A DNA stretch of 64,000 nt from Nocardioides sp. CFH 31398 (GTDB lineage Bacteria > Actinomycetota > Actinomycetes > Propionibacteriales > Nocardioidaceae). Position numbers and translations under genes: made by a program. The notes beneath the pieces were generated by a model that was given only the letters and a program-made list of their open reading frames with translations, searched no databases and was not told the origin of the DNA. Below are positions 16,449-27,980 of this stretch, piece after piece. Position 1 is the stretch's first letter. Every line of letters begins with the position of its first letter. The stretch spans positions 1-64,000 of the forward strand of contig NZ_JAKUHT010000013.1 in assembly GCF_022436705.1 (NCBI RefSeq), given 5' to 3'.

Positions 16449-17822
16449 ATGAGCAAGCCCACCCCGCTCAGCGGGTTCCCCGAGCTGCTGCCCGCGCAGC
16501 GCGCCGTGGAGCAGCAGGTGCTGGACACCCTGCGCCACGTCTTCGAGCTGCACGGCTTCGCCGGCGTCGAGACCCGCGCCGTCGAGCCGCTCGACGTGCT
16601 GCTGCGCAAGGGCGACACCGCGAAGGAGGTCTACCTGCTGCGGCGCCTCCACGAGACCTCCGCGGACGGCCACGCCGGCCTCGGCCTGCACTTCGACCTC
16701 ACCGTCCCCTTCGCGCGCTACGTGCTGGAGCACGCGGGGCACCTCGAGTTCCCCTTCCGCCGCTACCAGGTGCAGAAGGTGTGGCGCGGGGAGCGGCCCC
16801 AGGAGGGCCGGTTCCGCGAGTTCACCCAGGCCGACATCGACATCGTCGGGCGCGGCGAGCTCGGGACCCACCACGACGCCGAGGTCGCGCGCGTCATGGT
16901 CGACGCGCTCCGTCGCCTGGACTTTCTGCCCGGGTTCACGCTGCAGGTCAACAACCGCAAGGTCATCGCCGGCTACTACGCGGGCCTCGGGATCACCGGC
17001 GGCGAGCTCGTCGACGAGGTGATGCGCCAGGTCGACAAGCTCGACAAGCTGCCCGTCGAGTCCGTCCGCGGCGAGCTCGTGGGGCCCGTCGGCCTGGACG
17101 ACGCCACGGCCGAGCGGGTGCTCGCGCTCGCGGCCGTCCGCGCCACGGACGCCGCCGCGCTCGAGGCCGACGTCCGCGCCCTGGGGGTCACCGACCCCCT
17201 GCTCGAGGAGGGCCTCGCCGAGCTGGTCGGCGTGCTCGGCGCCTGCGCGGGGCTGGTCGACGACCGGGTCTCGGTCGTCGCCGACCTCTCGGTGGCCCGC
17301 GGGCTCGACTACTACACCGGCACCGTCTTCGAGACCCGCCTGCGCGGCTGGGAGTCGCTGGGCTCGATCTGCTCGGGCGGGCGCTACGACGCCCTCGCGA
17401 CCGACGGCAGGACGACGTACCCGGGTGTCGGCATCTCGTTCGGCGTCAGCCGCGTCGTCGTCCCCCTGCTCGCCCGCACGGGTCTCGCGGCGGACCGGGC
17501 CGTGCCGAGCGCCGTGCTGGTCGCGCTGCCCGACGAGGCGTCCCGGGCCCACGCCGACGCCGTGGCCGACCGGCTGCGGGCCCGCGACGTCCCCTGCGAG
17601 GTGGCGGCGACGCCGCAGCGGTTCGGCAAGCAGATCCGCTACGCCGAGCGGCGCGGCATCCCGTACGTCTGGTTCCCCGCGCCCGCCGGCACGGACGGGG
17701 AGACGACGGAGCACGAGGTCAAGGACATCCGCAGCGGCGAGCAGGTCACGGCCGACCCCGACACCTGGACCCCACCCACCGAGGACCTGCGCCCCCGCGT
17801 GCAGGCGAAGGAGCAGCAGTGA
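16449..17822 (+). CDS. hisS: Histidyl-tRNA synthetase
   Basis: This 457-aa class II synthetase charges tRNA-His. Motif 1/2 elements are [11 protein letters not shown] and the arginine-bearing [21 protein letters not shown]; the histidine-binding motif [16 protein letters not shown] lies near residue 285. A C-terminal anticodon-binding domain ([10 protein letters not shown] onwards) completes it. ATG 16449 lies 4 nt after the MBL gene, and its stop overlaps the aspS start (GTGA). Confidence 0.95.
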   Translation: MSKPTPLSGFPELLPAQRAVEQQVLDTLRHVFELHGFAGVETRAVEPLDVLLRKGDTAKEVYLLRRLHETSADGHAGLGLHFDLTVPFARYVLEHAGHLEFPFRRYQVQKVWRGERPQEGRFREFTQADIDIVGRGELGTHHDAEVARVMVDALRRLDFLPGFTLQVNNRKVIAGYYAGLGITGGELVDEVMRQVDKLDKLPVESVRGELVGPVGLDDATAERVLALAAVRATDAAALEADVRALGVTDPLLEEGLAELVGVLGACAGLVDDRVSVVADLSVARGLDYYTGTVFETRLRGWESLGSICSGGRYDALATDGRTTYPGVGISFGVSRVVVPLLARTGLAADRAVPSAVLVALPDEASRAHADAVADRLRARDVPCEVAATPQRFGKQIRYAERRGIPYVWFPAPAGTDGETTEHEVKDIRSGEQVTADPDTWTPPTEDLRPRVQAKEQQ

Positions 17823-19627
17823 TCCGCACCCACGACGCCGGAGCCCTCCGCGCCGAGCACGTCGGCCAGACCGTCACCCTCGCCGGCTGGGTCGCCCGCC
17901 GCCGCGACCACGGCGGCGTCGCCTTCCTCGACCTGCGGGAGGCGTCCGGCGTGGTGCAGGTCGTCGTCCGCGACGAGGAGGTCGCCGGCAGCCTGCGCAG
18001 CGAGTACTGCGTGAAGGTGACCGGGGAGGTCGTCGCCCGCAAGGAGGGCAACGAGAACCCCGCCCTGGCCACCGGCGACATCGAGGTGGTCGCCACCGAC
18101 CTCGAGGTGCTCAGCGCCAGCGCCCCGCTGCCGTTCCCCGTGGACGACGCCTCCGGCCACGCCGGCGGCGAGGTGGGGGAGGAGGCGCGCCTGCGCCACC
18201 GCTACCTCGACCTGCGTCGCGCCGGGCCCGCCCACGCGCTGCGCCTGCGCAGCAAGGTCAACGCCGCCGCCCGCGGGGTGCTGGCCTCCCACGACTTCGT
18301 CGAGGTCGAGACGCCCACCCTCACCCGCTCCACGCCGGAGGGCGCCCGCGACTTCCTCGTGCCCGCCCGCCTGCGGCCGGGGTCCTGGTACGCGCTGCCG
18401 CAGAGCCCCCAGCTGTTCAAGCAGCTGCTGATGGTCGGCGGCCTCGAGCGGTACTACCAGATCGCGCGCTGCTACCGCGACGAGGACTTCCGCGCCGACC
18501 GCCAGCCCGAGTTCACCCAGCTCGACGTCGAGATGAGCTTCGTCGACCAGGACGACGTGATCGCCCTGTCGGAGGAGATCCTCGCCGCCCTGTGGCGCCT
18601 GGTCGGCCACGAGATCACCACGCCGATCCCGCGGATGCCGTACGCCGAGGCCATGGCCCGGTTCGGCACCGACAAGCCCGACCTGCGGATGGGCCAGGAG
18701 CTCGTCGACTGCACCGCGTTCTTCGCCGACACCCCGTTCCGCGTCTTCCAGGCGCCGTACGTCGGGGCGGTCGTCATGCCCGGCGGGGCGGACCAGCCGC
18801 GCCGCACGCTCGACGCGTGGCAGGAGTGGGCCAAGCAGCGCGGCGCCAAGGGCCTGGCCTACGTCCTGGTGCAGCCCGACGGCGAGCTGACCGGCCCGGT
18901 CAGCAAGAACATCAGCGACACCGAGAAGGCCGGGCTGGCCGCCCACGTAGGCGCCCAGCCGGGGGACTGCGTCTTCTTCGCCGCCGGCCCGCCCAAGACC
19001 TCGCGGGCGCTGCTCGGCGCCGCGCGCCTGGAGATCGGCCACCGCCTCGGCCTCATCGACACCGACGCCTGGAGCTTCGTGTGGGTCGTCGACGCGCCGC
19101 TGTTCGAGCCGGCGTCCGACGCCCAGGCCGCGGGCGACGTCGCGGTCGGCTCGGGCGCCTGGACCGCCGTCCACCACGCCTTCACCAGCCCGCAGGACCT
19201 CGAGACCTTCGACGTCGACCCCGGCGAGGCACCGGCGTGGGCCTACGACATCGTCTGCAACGGCAACGAGATCGGCGGCGGGTCGATCCGTATCCACCGT
19301 GAGGACGTCCAGAAGCGCGTCTTCGCGGTGATGGGGCTCTCCGAGGAGGAGGCGACCGAGAAGTTCGGCTTCCTGCTCGACGCCTTCGCCTACGGCGCCC
19401 CGCCGCACGGCGGCATCGCCTTCGGGTGGGACCGGATCGTCGCGCTGCTGGCCGGGGCGGACTCGATCCGCGAGGTCATCGCGTTCCCGAAGTCCGGCGG
19501 CGGCTACGACCCGCTGACCGCCGCGCCGGCGCCCATCAGCCCCGAGCAGCGGCGCGAGGCGGGTGTCGACGCGAAGCCGAAGGCACCTCAGCCCGACGCC
19601 GCGGCGGGGTCCTCAGCGGGCTCCTAG
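17819..19627 (+). CDS. aspS: Aspartyl-tRNA synthetase (bacterial type)
   Basis: This 602-aa class IIb synthetase has an N-terminal OB anticodon-binding domain (residues 1-110, [19 protein letters not shown]), catalytic motifs ([46 protein letters not shown]) and the GAD insertion domain typical of the bacterial form. It could be discriminating or also charge tRNA-Asn; the sequence alone does not settle this. GTG 17819 overlaps the hisS stop. Confidence 0.95.
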   Translation: MIRTHDAGALRAEHVGQTVTLAGWVARRRDHGGVAFLDLREASGVVQVVVRDEEVAGSLRSEYCVKVTGEVVARKEGNENPALATGDIEVVATDLEVLSASAPLPFPVDDASGHAGGEVGEEARLRHRYLDLRRAGPAHALRLRSKVNAAARGVLASHDFVEVETPTLTRSTPEGARDFLVPARLRPGSWYALPQSPQLFKQLLMVGGLERYYQIARCYRDEDFRADRQPEFTQLDVEMSFVDQDDVIALSEEILAALWRLVGHEITTPIPRMPYAEAMARFGTDKPDLRMGQELVDCTAFFADTPFRVFQAPYVGAVVMPGGADQPRRTLDAWQEWAKQRGAKGLAYVLVQPDGELTGPVSKNISDTEKAGLAAHVGAQPGDCVFFAAGPPKTSRALLGAARLEIGHRLGLIDTDAWSFVWVVDAPLFEPASDAQAAGDVAVGSGAWTAVHHAFTSPQDLETFDVDPGEAPAWAYDIVCNGNEIGGGSIRIHREDVQKRVFAVMGLSEEEATEKFGFLLDAFAYGAPPHGGIAFGWDRIVALLAGADSIREVIAFPKSGGGYDPLTAAPAPISPEQRREAGVDAKPKAPQPDAAAGSSAGS

Positions 19628-19631
19628 CAAG

Positions 19632-19689
19632 GACCGGCGCGAGACGCAATCGTTATTCCGCAGTGATCCTGTCTCGATCCGCGCCGGTC
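19632..19689. promoter_or_regulatory. Large interrupted palindrome between aspS and the peptide ABC operon
   Basis: GACCGGCGC (19632-19640) pairs with GCGCCGGTC (19681-19689), and inside it GAGAC pairs with GTCTC, with a short bulge and an AT-richer loop. It could be the aspS terminator or an operator. A TAGGCT box follows at 19690-19695 and would place the transporter transcription start just downstream. Confidence 0.45.
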
Positions 19690-19748
19690 TAGGCTCACCA
19701 CGCGCCACCGGGGCGCACGGTCATTCGGGTGACGAACACGAGGTGAGC

Positions 19749-20756
19749 ATGACCCTGCCGCAGGCGGAGGTGCAGACGCAGTCGACGGAGCCCCCCGGGG
19801 CCCCCCAGTCGGCGCCGAAGGCCATCGCCGGCAAGTCGCCGACCCGCATCGCCTTCGACCGGCTGCGTCGCGACTGGCTGGCCATGGCGTCGCTGCTCGT
19901 GGTCCTCGTCTTCGCGGTGATCGCCGTGTTCGCGGGAGCCATCGCGAACCTGTTCGGCGTCTCGCTGGAGACCCCGCTCGCCTCGGAGCGGATCAACCTG
20001 ATCAGCCAGCTGCCGCTGGAGGGCCCGCCCTTCGGGGGCTTCGACCCCGAGCACCCCTTCGGCGTCGCGCCCCGCGTGGGCACCGACAACCTCGCCGTGT
20101 GGCTGTACGGCGCGAGGACGTCGATGATCATCGCGGCGTCCGCGGCGGTGCTGTCGACCGTGGTCGGCGTGATCGTCGGCCTGCTGGCCGGCTACCTGGG
20201 CGGCGTGGTCGACCGGGTCCTGATGTTCGTCACGGACCTGTTCCTGACCATCCCGTTCCTGCTGGCCGCGCTCGCGCTGGCGCCGATCCTGTCCGACCGG
20301 TTCGGCACCGACCCCCAGCGGCTGGGGGAGATCCAGTTCTACTCCGTCATCGCGGTGCTGACGCTCTTCGGCTGGATGACGATGGCCCGCCTGATCCGCG
20401 GCGAGGTGCTGTCGCTGCGCGAGCGCGAGTTCGTGCAGGCCGCCCGCGCGATCGGCGTCCCCACCCACCGGATCCTCCGCAAGGAGATCCTCCCCAACCT
20501 GGTGGCCCCCATCGTGGTCGCCTTCTCCCTGGCCCTGCCGGCGTACGTCGCCGCGGAGGCCGGGCTGTCGTACCTCGGCATCGGCGTCGTCGACCGGCCC
20601 TCGTGGGGCCAGACCGTCGCGGGTGCCGTGCAGTGGTTCGACGTCTACCCGCAGTACCTGTGGCAGCCGGTGATCGGGATCGTCCTCCTGGTCATCGCCC
20701 TCAACCTCCTGGGCGACGCGATCCGCGACGCCCTCGACCCCAAGACCAGGCGCTGA
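19749..20756 (+). CDS. Peptide ABC transporter permease (DppC/OppC type)
   Basis: This 335-aa inner-membrane permease has one N-terminal helix (LAMASLLVVLVFAVIAVFAG), an extracytoplasmic loop, and a five-helix BPD_transp domain with the EAA motif FVQAARAIGVPTHRILRKEI. It pairs with the OppB-like permease encoded at 22735. ATG 19749 has GAGG five bases upstream; an in-frame GTG at 19743 is an alternative. It lies before the binding protein gene instead of after the OppB gene, which is unusual for this family. Confidence 0.85.
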   Translation: MTLPQAEVQTQSTEPPGAPQSAPKAIAGKSPTRIAFDRLRRDWLAMASLLVVLVFAVIAVFAGAIANLFGVSLETPLASERINLISQLPLEGPPFGGFDPEHPFGVAPRVGTDNLAVWLYGARTSMIIAASAAVLSTVVGVIVGLLAGYLGGVVDRVLMFVTDLFLTIPFLLAALALAPILSDRFGTDPQRLGEIQFYSVIAVLTLFGWMTMARLIRGEVLSLREREFVQAARAIGVPTHRILRKEILPNLVAPIVVAFSLALPAYVAAEAGLSYLGIGVVDRPSWGQTVAGAVQWFDVYPQYLWQPVIGIVLLVIALNLLGDAIRDALDPKTRR

Positions 20757-20851
20757 CGCCTGCTCCGATCTTCGAGGCGCCAGAAGCGTTCTCGGGAACG
20801 CGGACGCGGCATCCACACCGCGACCGACCATCACGACAAGGAAGGCTGGAC

Positions 20852-22627
20852 ATGAAGCGCAGCAAGTCCATGGCTGCGGTCGCAGGAGCGGCAGCGTTGT
20901 TCACGCTGGCGGCATGCGGCGGCGGCGGCGGTGGAGGCGACCAGCCTCAGGCCGGCGAGGGGTTCCAGGAGGGCGGCGCCGCGGGCGAGCTCAAGGACCC
21001 CGAGGCACAGGGCCCCGCGGAGCCCATCGAGGGCGCCGAGGAGGGTGGCACGCTGAACGTGCTCCTCCCGCTGCCCGACGAGGGCCCGACGACCCTGGAC
21101 CCCACGGCCGGGTGGTCGGTCACCGACAACTCGATCCTGCAGAACCTCGTCTTCCGGTCGCTCACGACCTTCAAGTACGACTACGAGACCGACGAGATGG
21201 TGCTGGTCCCCGACCTCGCCACCGACCTCGGCACCCCGAACGACGACTTCACCGAGTGGACGTTCACGATCAAGGACGGCATCCGCTGGGAGAACGGTGA
21301 TCCCGTCACCGCCGAGGACGTCGCCTTCGGCATGAAGCGCTCGCTGTCGGAGTCGGCCGACCTGCAGGGCCCCGGCACGAAGTACTCGAAGACGTACTTC
21401 GCCGGCGGCAAGGACTACGCCGGCCCGTACGAGGACGGCGAGGACTTCCCGGCCATCACGGTCGACGGCAGCGACATCACCATCGAGATGTCCCAGCCCT
21501 TCCCGGAGATGGACTACTGGGGCTCCTTCATGGCCATGGGCCCGGTGCCCTCGGGCCCCGAGGGCGAGGCTCCCGGCTACGGCAACGCGCCGCTGGCCAC
21601 CGGCCCCTACAAGGTCGCCGAGTTCCGCGCCGGGGAGATCCTCCGCCTCGAGCGCAACGACGAGTGGGACCCCAACACCGACGCGTCGCGCCACCAGTAC
21701 CCGGACGAGTACGTGTTCGAGTTCGGCCAGGACACCACGGCCAGCGACCAGGTCATGCTGAACAACACCGCCGACTCCGAGACCACGGTCCTCACCGCGC
21801 TCCAGGGCTCGTCGTACCAGCAGGCCACCGAGAACCTCGGTGACCGCGTCGTGCCGGCCTCGCAGGCCTGCACCTCGTTCTGGAACCCGGACTACGAGAA
21901 GATCGACGAGATCGAGGTCCGCCAGGCCCTCGCCTTCGCGTACCCCTACGAGGACGCCGCCGCGGCCGCCGGTGAGATCCCCGGCCTGACCCGTACCTTC
22001 GGCGAGCCGATCCTGCCCCCGGGCATGGCCGGCCGCGAGGACTACGAGGCGATCCCGGGCGAGACCATCGAGACCGACCCGGAGCGTGCGCGCGAGCTGC
22101 TCGCCGAGGCCGGCTACGAGCCCGGCGAGTACGAGATCCGCTTCTCCTTCACCAACTCCACCCCGGAGGGCCGTGCGGCCAAGGAGCAGATCGAGACCGC
22201 CCTCGAGGACGCGGGCTTCGCCACCCAGGCGTTCGGCTACGGCGGCTCGCCGTACGACGTGTGGACCGACCCGGACAACAACATCTACCAGGAGCTGAAC
22301 GTCCGCGGCGTCGCCTGGTGCTCGGACTGGCCGTCGGCCTCGACGTTCATCCCGGCGCTGTTCGAGAGCGGCCAGGAGTACAACACCGGCAACTTCTCCG
22401 AGCAGGAGGTCGACGACCGCATCGGCGAGATCTCGTCCCTGCCGGTGGAGGAGCAGCCCGCCGCGTGGGCCGACCTCGACCGCACCATCCGTCAGGACTA
22501 CTTCCCGACCCTGACGCTCGGCTACCTCAACAACCTGTTCGCCTACGGCGAGCGGGTGGGCAACTTCCAGAACGACGCCGCCCAGGGCTTCCCGAACTGG
22601 CGCGACATGTACGTCGTCCCGGAGTGA
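20852..22627 (+). CDS. Peptide ABC transporter substrate-binding lipoprotein
   Basis: The 591-aa precursor begins with a lipoprotein signal peptide (lipobox TLAAC, lipidated Cys at residue 22) followed by a glycine run and an acidic linker. The rest is an SBP_bac_5 domain (TLDPTAGWSVTDNSILQNL, IKDGIRWENGDPVTAEDVAF), which binds oligopeptides or dipeptides outside the membrane. AAGGAAGG precedes ATG 20852. The gene is central to a five-gene transporter operon. The specific ligand cannot be read from the sequence. Confidence 0.88.
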   Translation: MKRSKSMAAVAGAAALFTLAACGGGGGGGDQPQAGEGFQEGGAAGELKDPEAQGPAEPIEGAEEGGTLNVLLPLPDEGPTTLDPTAGWSVTDNSILQNLVFRSLTTFKYDYETDEMVLVPDLATDLGTPNDDFTEWTFTIKDGIRWENGDPVTAEDVAFGMKRSLSESADLQGPGTKYSKTYFAGGKDYAGPYEDGEDFPAITVDGSDITIEMSQPFPEMDYWGSFMAMGPVPSGPEGEAPGYGNAPLATGPYKVAEFRAGEILRLERNDEWDPNTDASRHQYPDEYVFEFGQDTTASDQVMLNNTADSETTVLTALQGSSYQQATENLGDRVVPASQACTSFWNPDYEKIDEIEVRQALAFAYPYEDAAAAAGEIPGLTRTFGEPILPPGMAGREDYEAIPGETIETDPERARELLAEAGYEPGEYEIRFSFTNSTPEGRAAKEQIETALEDAGFATQAFGYGGSPYDVWTDPDNNIYQELNVRGVAWCSDWPSASTFIPALFESGQEYNTGNFSEQEVDDRIGEISSLPVEEQPAAWADLDRTIRQDYFPTLTLGYLNNLFAYGERVGNFQNDAAQGFPNWRDMYVVPE

Positions 22628-22667
22628 CCGGCCTGAGCTAGCAGCACCACCTCGCACCAACCCCGTC

Positions 22668-22698
22668 GTGTCCGGTCGGCCCTGAGCCGGCCGGGCAC
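22668..22698 (+). terminator. Stem-loop between binding-protein and OppB genes
   Basis: A 13-bp stem with two G-U pairs and a 5-nt loop (CCTGA) begins 40 nt after the binding-protein stop. It has no U-run. It probably attenuates transcription or protects the upstream mRNA, giving more binding protein than membrane components. Confidence 0.5.
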
Positions 22699-22734
22699 GA
22701 CGCCCGTCGGGCGGGCGGGCGGCGGCGGGGGACG

Positions 22735-23775
22735 GTGGGCCCGCCGCCCCCCCCGCGGCCCACGGTGGGCAAGTTCGCGTTCATCGTGAAGCGCCTGCTG
22801 GCCGGCCTCCTCGTGCTGAGCACGCTGGTCGTCAGCATCTTCCTGCTGTTCTGGTACGGCCCGCGCAGCCCCGTCCAGGGCCTGTGCGAGCAGCGGACGA
22901 ACAACCGCTGCACCGCGGACTTCCGCGCCCAGCTGGAGGAGAACTTCGGCTACAACAACCCGATGCTCTCCGAGCTCGGGAAGTACGTCGCCGGCATCTT
23001 CACCGGCCGCGACATCCAGCTCGGCGCGAACACGTTCGTCGAGTGCTCCGCCCCGTGCCTCGGGCTGTCCTACCGGACCTTCGTGCCCGCGTTCGACGAG
23101 CTCGTGCGCCGCCTGCCGGCCACGATCAGCCTCGCGGTCGGCGCGGCCGTCATCATCCTGCTCGTCGGCGTGACCAGCGGCGTCCTCGCCGCCCGCCGTC
23201 GCGGGACCGTCGCCGACAAGGCGCTGGTCAGCGCGACCCTGCTGATGAGCTCGATCCCGTACGTGCTGTTCGCACTGCTCGTGTACCTCTACCTCAACGT
23301 CATCAACGAGGTGTTCCCCGAGGCGGGCTACACCCCGCTGACGGAGAACCCCGTGGCGTGGCTGAGCGGCCTGCTGCTGCCGTGGCTCGCGCTCGGCTTC
23401 TACAACTCGACGCAGTACACCCGCTTCTCCCGGGGCGCGATGATCGACGCCCTGTCGGAGGACTACATCCGCACCGCCCGGGCCAAGGGCCTGAGCTCGC
23501 GGACCGTGACGTTCAAGCACGGCCTGCGCTCCGCGCTCGTGCCGATCGTGACGATCTTCGGCATCGACTTCGCGTTCCTGCTGGCCGGTACGATCTTCAC
23601 GGAGATCATCTTCGGCATCAACGGCATCGGTCGCTGGGGCCTGGAGGCCATCCAGATCGAGGACTTCCCGGTGGTGCAGACCACCGTGCTCTTCGGTGCC
23701 ATCGTGGTGATCGTGGCGAACATCGTGGTCGACATCCTCTACGGGGTGCTCGACCCCCGAGTGAGGATCTCGTGA
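22735..23775 (+). CDS. Peptide ABC transporter permease (DppB/OppB type)
   Basis: This 346-aa permease has a first helix at about residues 18-42 (LLAGLLVLSTLVVSIFLLFW), a Cys-containing periplasmic loop, and a C-terminal BPD_transp domain with the EAA motif DYIRTARAKGLSSRTVTFKHG. GTG 22735 has GGGGGA five bases upstream; the in-frame GTG at 22765 (MGKFAFIVKRLL) would match the usual family N-terminus better. Its stop overlaps the ATPase gene start (GTGA). Confidence 0.85.
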   Translation: MGPPPPPRPTVGKFAFIVKRLLAGLLVLSTLVVSIFLLFWYGPRSPVQGLCEQRTNNRCTADFRAQLEENFGYNNPMLSELGKYVAGIFTGRDIQLGANTFVECSAPCLGLSYRTFVPAFDELVRRLPATISLAVGAAVIILLVGVTSGVLAARRRGTVADKALVSATLLMSSIPYVLFALLVYLYLNVINEVFPEAGYTPLTENPVAWLSGLLLPWLALGFYNSTQYTRFSRGAMIDALSEDYIRTARAKGLSSRTVTFKHGLRSALVPIVTIFGIDFAFLLAGTIFTEIIFGINGIGRWGLEAIQIEDFPVVQTTVLFGAIVVIVANIVVDILYGVLDPRVRIS

Positions 23776-24910
23776 GCACCGACACCGGAGTCACCACCGG
23801 CGCCGCCGGCGCCGCCGCGGCGGGGGAGCGCCTGCTCGAGGTCGAGCACCTCACGGTCAAGTTCCCCACCGCCGACGGCCTCGTCAACGCGGTCACCGAC
23901 CTCTCCTACGGCGTCGCGCGGGGCAAGACCCTGGGCATCGTGGGCGAGTCCGGCTCGGGCAAGTCGGTGTCGTCGATGGCGGTCCTCGGGCTGCACGACC
24001 CCCGGCGCACCCGCATCGAGGGCTCGATCCGCGTCGACGGCCAGGAGGTCATCGGCCTGTCCGAGGCCAAGCTGCGCCGCATCCGCGGCAACAGCGCGGC
24101 GATGATCTTCCAGGACGCGCTGGCCTCGCTGCACCCGTTCTACCGGGTCGGCAAGCAGCTGTCCGAGGCGTACGCCGCGCACCACCCGAAGGCCAGCGCG
24201 CGCGACGCCCGCCGCAAGGCGATCGAGATGCTCGACCTCGTCGGCATCCCGCAGCCCGACCGGCGCGTCGACGACTTCCCGCACCAGTTCTCCGGCGGCA
24301 TGCGCCAGCGGGCCATGATCGCGATGGGCCTGATCAACGACCCGTCGCTGCTGATCGCGGACGAGCCGACCACGGCGCTCGACGTGACCGTGCAGGCGCA
24401 GATCCTGGACCTGCTGGGCGACCTGCAGCGCGAGTTCGACTCCGCGATCATCATCATCACCCACGACCTCGGCGTCATCGCGGAGATGGCCGACGAGGTG
24501 CTCGTCATGTACGCCGGGCGCGCGGTCGAGTACGGCGCCACCCGCGAGCTGCTGACGCACCCGGAGATGCCCTACACCTGGGGGCTCCTGTCGAGCGTGC
24601 CCGACGTGTCGGGCGACGTGGACGCCCGGCTGCTGCCGATCCCCGGCAACCCGCCGAGCCTGCTGGACCCGCCGTCGGGCTGCTCGTTCCACCCGCGCTG
24701 CGTCCACCGGGACAAGGTCCCCGGCGACCTGTGCACCACGACCATCCCGGACCTGAGCCCCGGCGGTCGCGGGCCCGGCCACCTGAAGCGGTGCCACCTC
24801 GCCGACCCGGAGCGGATCTACGCGACCGAGATCCTGCCCGAGATCGCGCCCGACCTCGCCGACGGTGCTCCCGCGGCCCCCGCGGCCGCCCCCACGAACA
24901 AGGAGGCGTG

Positions 24911-24911
<1 letters not shown>
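23772..24911 (+). CDS. Peptide ABC transporter ATPase (DppD/OppD type)
   Basis: This 379-aa ATPase has Walker A GESGSGKS (near residue 58), Q-loop IFQDALASLHP, signature QFSGGMRQR and Walker B LLIADEPT, with a C-terminal oligopeptide-transporter domain (GNPPSLLDPPSGCSFHPRC). It energises peptide import with the second ATPase encoded next. GTG 23772 overlaps the permease stop by 4 nt, and its own stop overlaps the following ATG by one base. Confidence 0.9.
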
Positions 24912-26127
<1,216 letters not shown>

Positions 26128-26131
<4 letters not shown>

Positions 26132-27534
26132 GCGGCGACGGTCTCTTCGACGTCCCGGGGGCTCCCTCCACGGGGCCCTCCGGGACGTCGGGCTCCGCCG
26201 GGTCCCTCGGCGCCAGCGACCATGCCTCGGCGCCCCTCGCCGTCCGGATGCGCCCGCGCACCCTCGACGAGCTCGCCGGGCAGTCCCAGCTGCGGGACGC
26301 CGGGTCGCCGCTGCACCAGCTCGTCGAGGGCGACGCGTCGATGTCGCTGCTGCTGTGGGGACCTCCGGGCACGGGCAAGACCACGATCGCCTCGATCCTG
26401 TCGCGGCAGACCGACCGGCGGTTCGTGGAGATCTCCGCGGTGGCCGCGGGCGTCAAGGAGGTCCGCGCCGCCATCGACGCCGCGCGGCGCGACCTGGTCG
26501 CGACCGGCACCGAGACGGTGCTGTTCGTCGACGAGGTGCACCGGTTCAGCAAGGCGCAGCAGGACGCCCTGCTGCCCGGCGTGGAGAACCGCTGGGTCAC
26601 CCTCGTCGCGGCGACCACGGAGAACCCGTTCTTCTCCGTCATCTCCCCCCTGCTCTCCCGCAGCCTGCTGCTGCGGCTGGAGTCGCTCACCGACGACGAC
26701 GTGGGCGGGGTCCTCGACTCCGCGCTGGGCGACGAGCGCGGCCTGGGTGGCACGGTCGATCTCGCGGACGACGCCCGCGGCCACCTCGTCCGCCTCGCGG
26801 GGGGCGACGCCCGGCGCGCGCTGACCTACCTCGAGGCCGCGGCGCGGGCGGCGTCCGCGCGGGGCCTCGACGTGATCGACCTCGACACCGCCGAGGCCGC
26901 GGTCGACGTCGCCGCCGTCCGCTACGACCGCCAGGGCGACCAGCACTACGACGTCACGAGCGCCTTCATCAAGTCGGTCCGCGGCTCCGACGCCGACGCC
27001 GCGCTGCACTACCTGGCGCGGATGATGGAGGCGGGGGAGGACCCCCGCTTCATCGCCCGCCGCCTGATCATCCTGGCCAGCGAGGACATCGGCCTCGCCG
27101 ACCCGACGGCGCTCACCACCGCGGTCGCCGCGGCCCAGGCGGTCGCGCTCATCGGGATGCCCGAGGGCCGGCTGACCCTGGCCCAGGCGACCATCGCCCT
27201 CGCCGTCGCTCCGAAGTCGAACGCGGTCACCACCGCCATCGGCGCGGCCAGCGCCGACGTGCGTGCCGGCAAGGTCGGCCCCGTCCCCTCCCACCTGCGC
27301 GACGCCCACTACTCGGGCGCGAAGAAGCTGGGCCACGGCTCGTCGTACGTCTACAGCCACGACGCGCCGTACGGCATCGCCCAGCAGCAGTACGCCCCCG
27401 ACGTCGTCGCCGACGCCACCTACTACCAGCCGACCGCCCTCGGCGCCGAGGGCGCCGTCAAGGAGCGCTGGGAGCGCGTCCGCCGCCTCATCCGCGGCAC
27501 ACGAAGCGCGAGTCGGCCCGAACGCACCCCGTAG
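26128..27534 (+). CDS. rarA: Replication-associated recombination protein A (RarA/MgsA) AAA ATPase
   Basis: This AAA+ protein has Walker [10 protein letters not shown] (near residue 79), Walker [19 protein letters not shown] and the C-terminal tetramerisation domain ([20 protein letters not shown]). RarA acts at stalled replication forks. The first ATG in frame (26248) would remove conserved sequence, and no GTG/TTG fits; CTG 26128 overlapping the oppF stop, with AGGA upstream, gives the family-like start (L)SGDGLFD, so a non-canonical start is proposed (468 aa). The last eight or so codons and the TAG stop lie inside the first unit of a 32-bp repeat array, so the C-terminus SASRPERTP is repeat-encoded. 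Confidence 0.9.
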
Positions 27535-27847
27535 GGACGCCGAGTCGGCCCGAACGCACCCCGTAGGGGCGCCGAGTCGGCCCGAACGCACCCCGTAGGG
27601 ACGCCGAGTCGGCCCGAACGCACCCCGTAGGGGCGCCGAGTCGGCCCGAACGCACCCCGTAGGGGCGCCGAGTCGGCCCGAACGCACCCCGTAGGGGCGC
27701 CGAGTCGGCCCGAACGCACCCCGTAGGGGCGCCGAGTCGGCCCAAACGCACCCCGTAGGGGCGCCGAGTCGGCCCGAACGCACCCCGTAGGGGCGCCGAG
27801 TCGGCCCAAACGGACCCCCGTAGGGGCGCCGAGTCGGCCCCAACGCC
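27510..27847 (+). repeat. 32-bp tandem repeat array A (about 10.5 copies)
   Basis: The unit reads GAGTCGGCCCGAACGCACCC followed by CGTAGGGGCGCC. Units start at 27510, 27542, 27574, 27606, 27638, 27670, 27702, 27734, 27766, 27798 and 27831 (partial). Only a few positions vary (G/A after GTAGGG; GAACG/AAACG; one inserted base in the tenth copy). There are no spacers. Because 32 is not a multiple of 3, the array is open in several frames but is not evidently coding beyond the rarA end. The unit is related, in inverted orientation, to the array at 28973-29172. The rest of the gap to 27980 is unique sequence with a DnaA-box-like TCATCCACA near 27893. Confidence 0.95.
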
Positions 27848-27980
27848 CGCACCGTGTGTCACCCGCTGGGGCCACGTCTGCGCAAGCCGCGAGTCATCCA
27901 CAGCCGCAGACGGGCATCGCTCCTGCACAGGGCGGAGAGATCAGTGGGCTGAAGCGGATGGGTCCGGGCAGACCCGGCAC

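Noticed and set aside
16781..19627. Fusion of an N-terminal extension to aspS
   Set aside because: The upstream part is the out-of-frame shadow of hisS; GTG 17819 gives a normal-length AspRS.
27510..27847. CRISPR array suggested by regular 32-bp repeats
   Set aside because: The units are contiguous with no spacers, two arrays are related in inverse orientation, and no cas gene is present; it is a tandem repeat.
27885..27905. Replication origin (TCATCCACA resembles a DnaA box)
   Set aside because: A single box with one mismatch, no cluster, no dnaA or dnaN nearby.
27488..27928. Repetitive proteins readable through the 32-bp array on the minus strand
   Set aside because: A 32-bp unit shifts frame at each copy, so all frames stay open by chance; no ribosome-binding site or known family supports coding.
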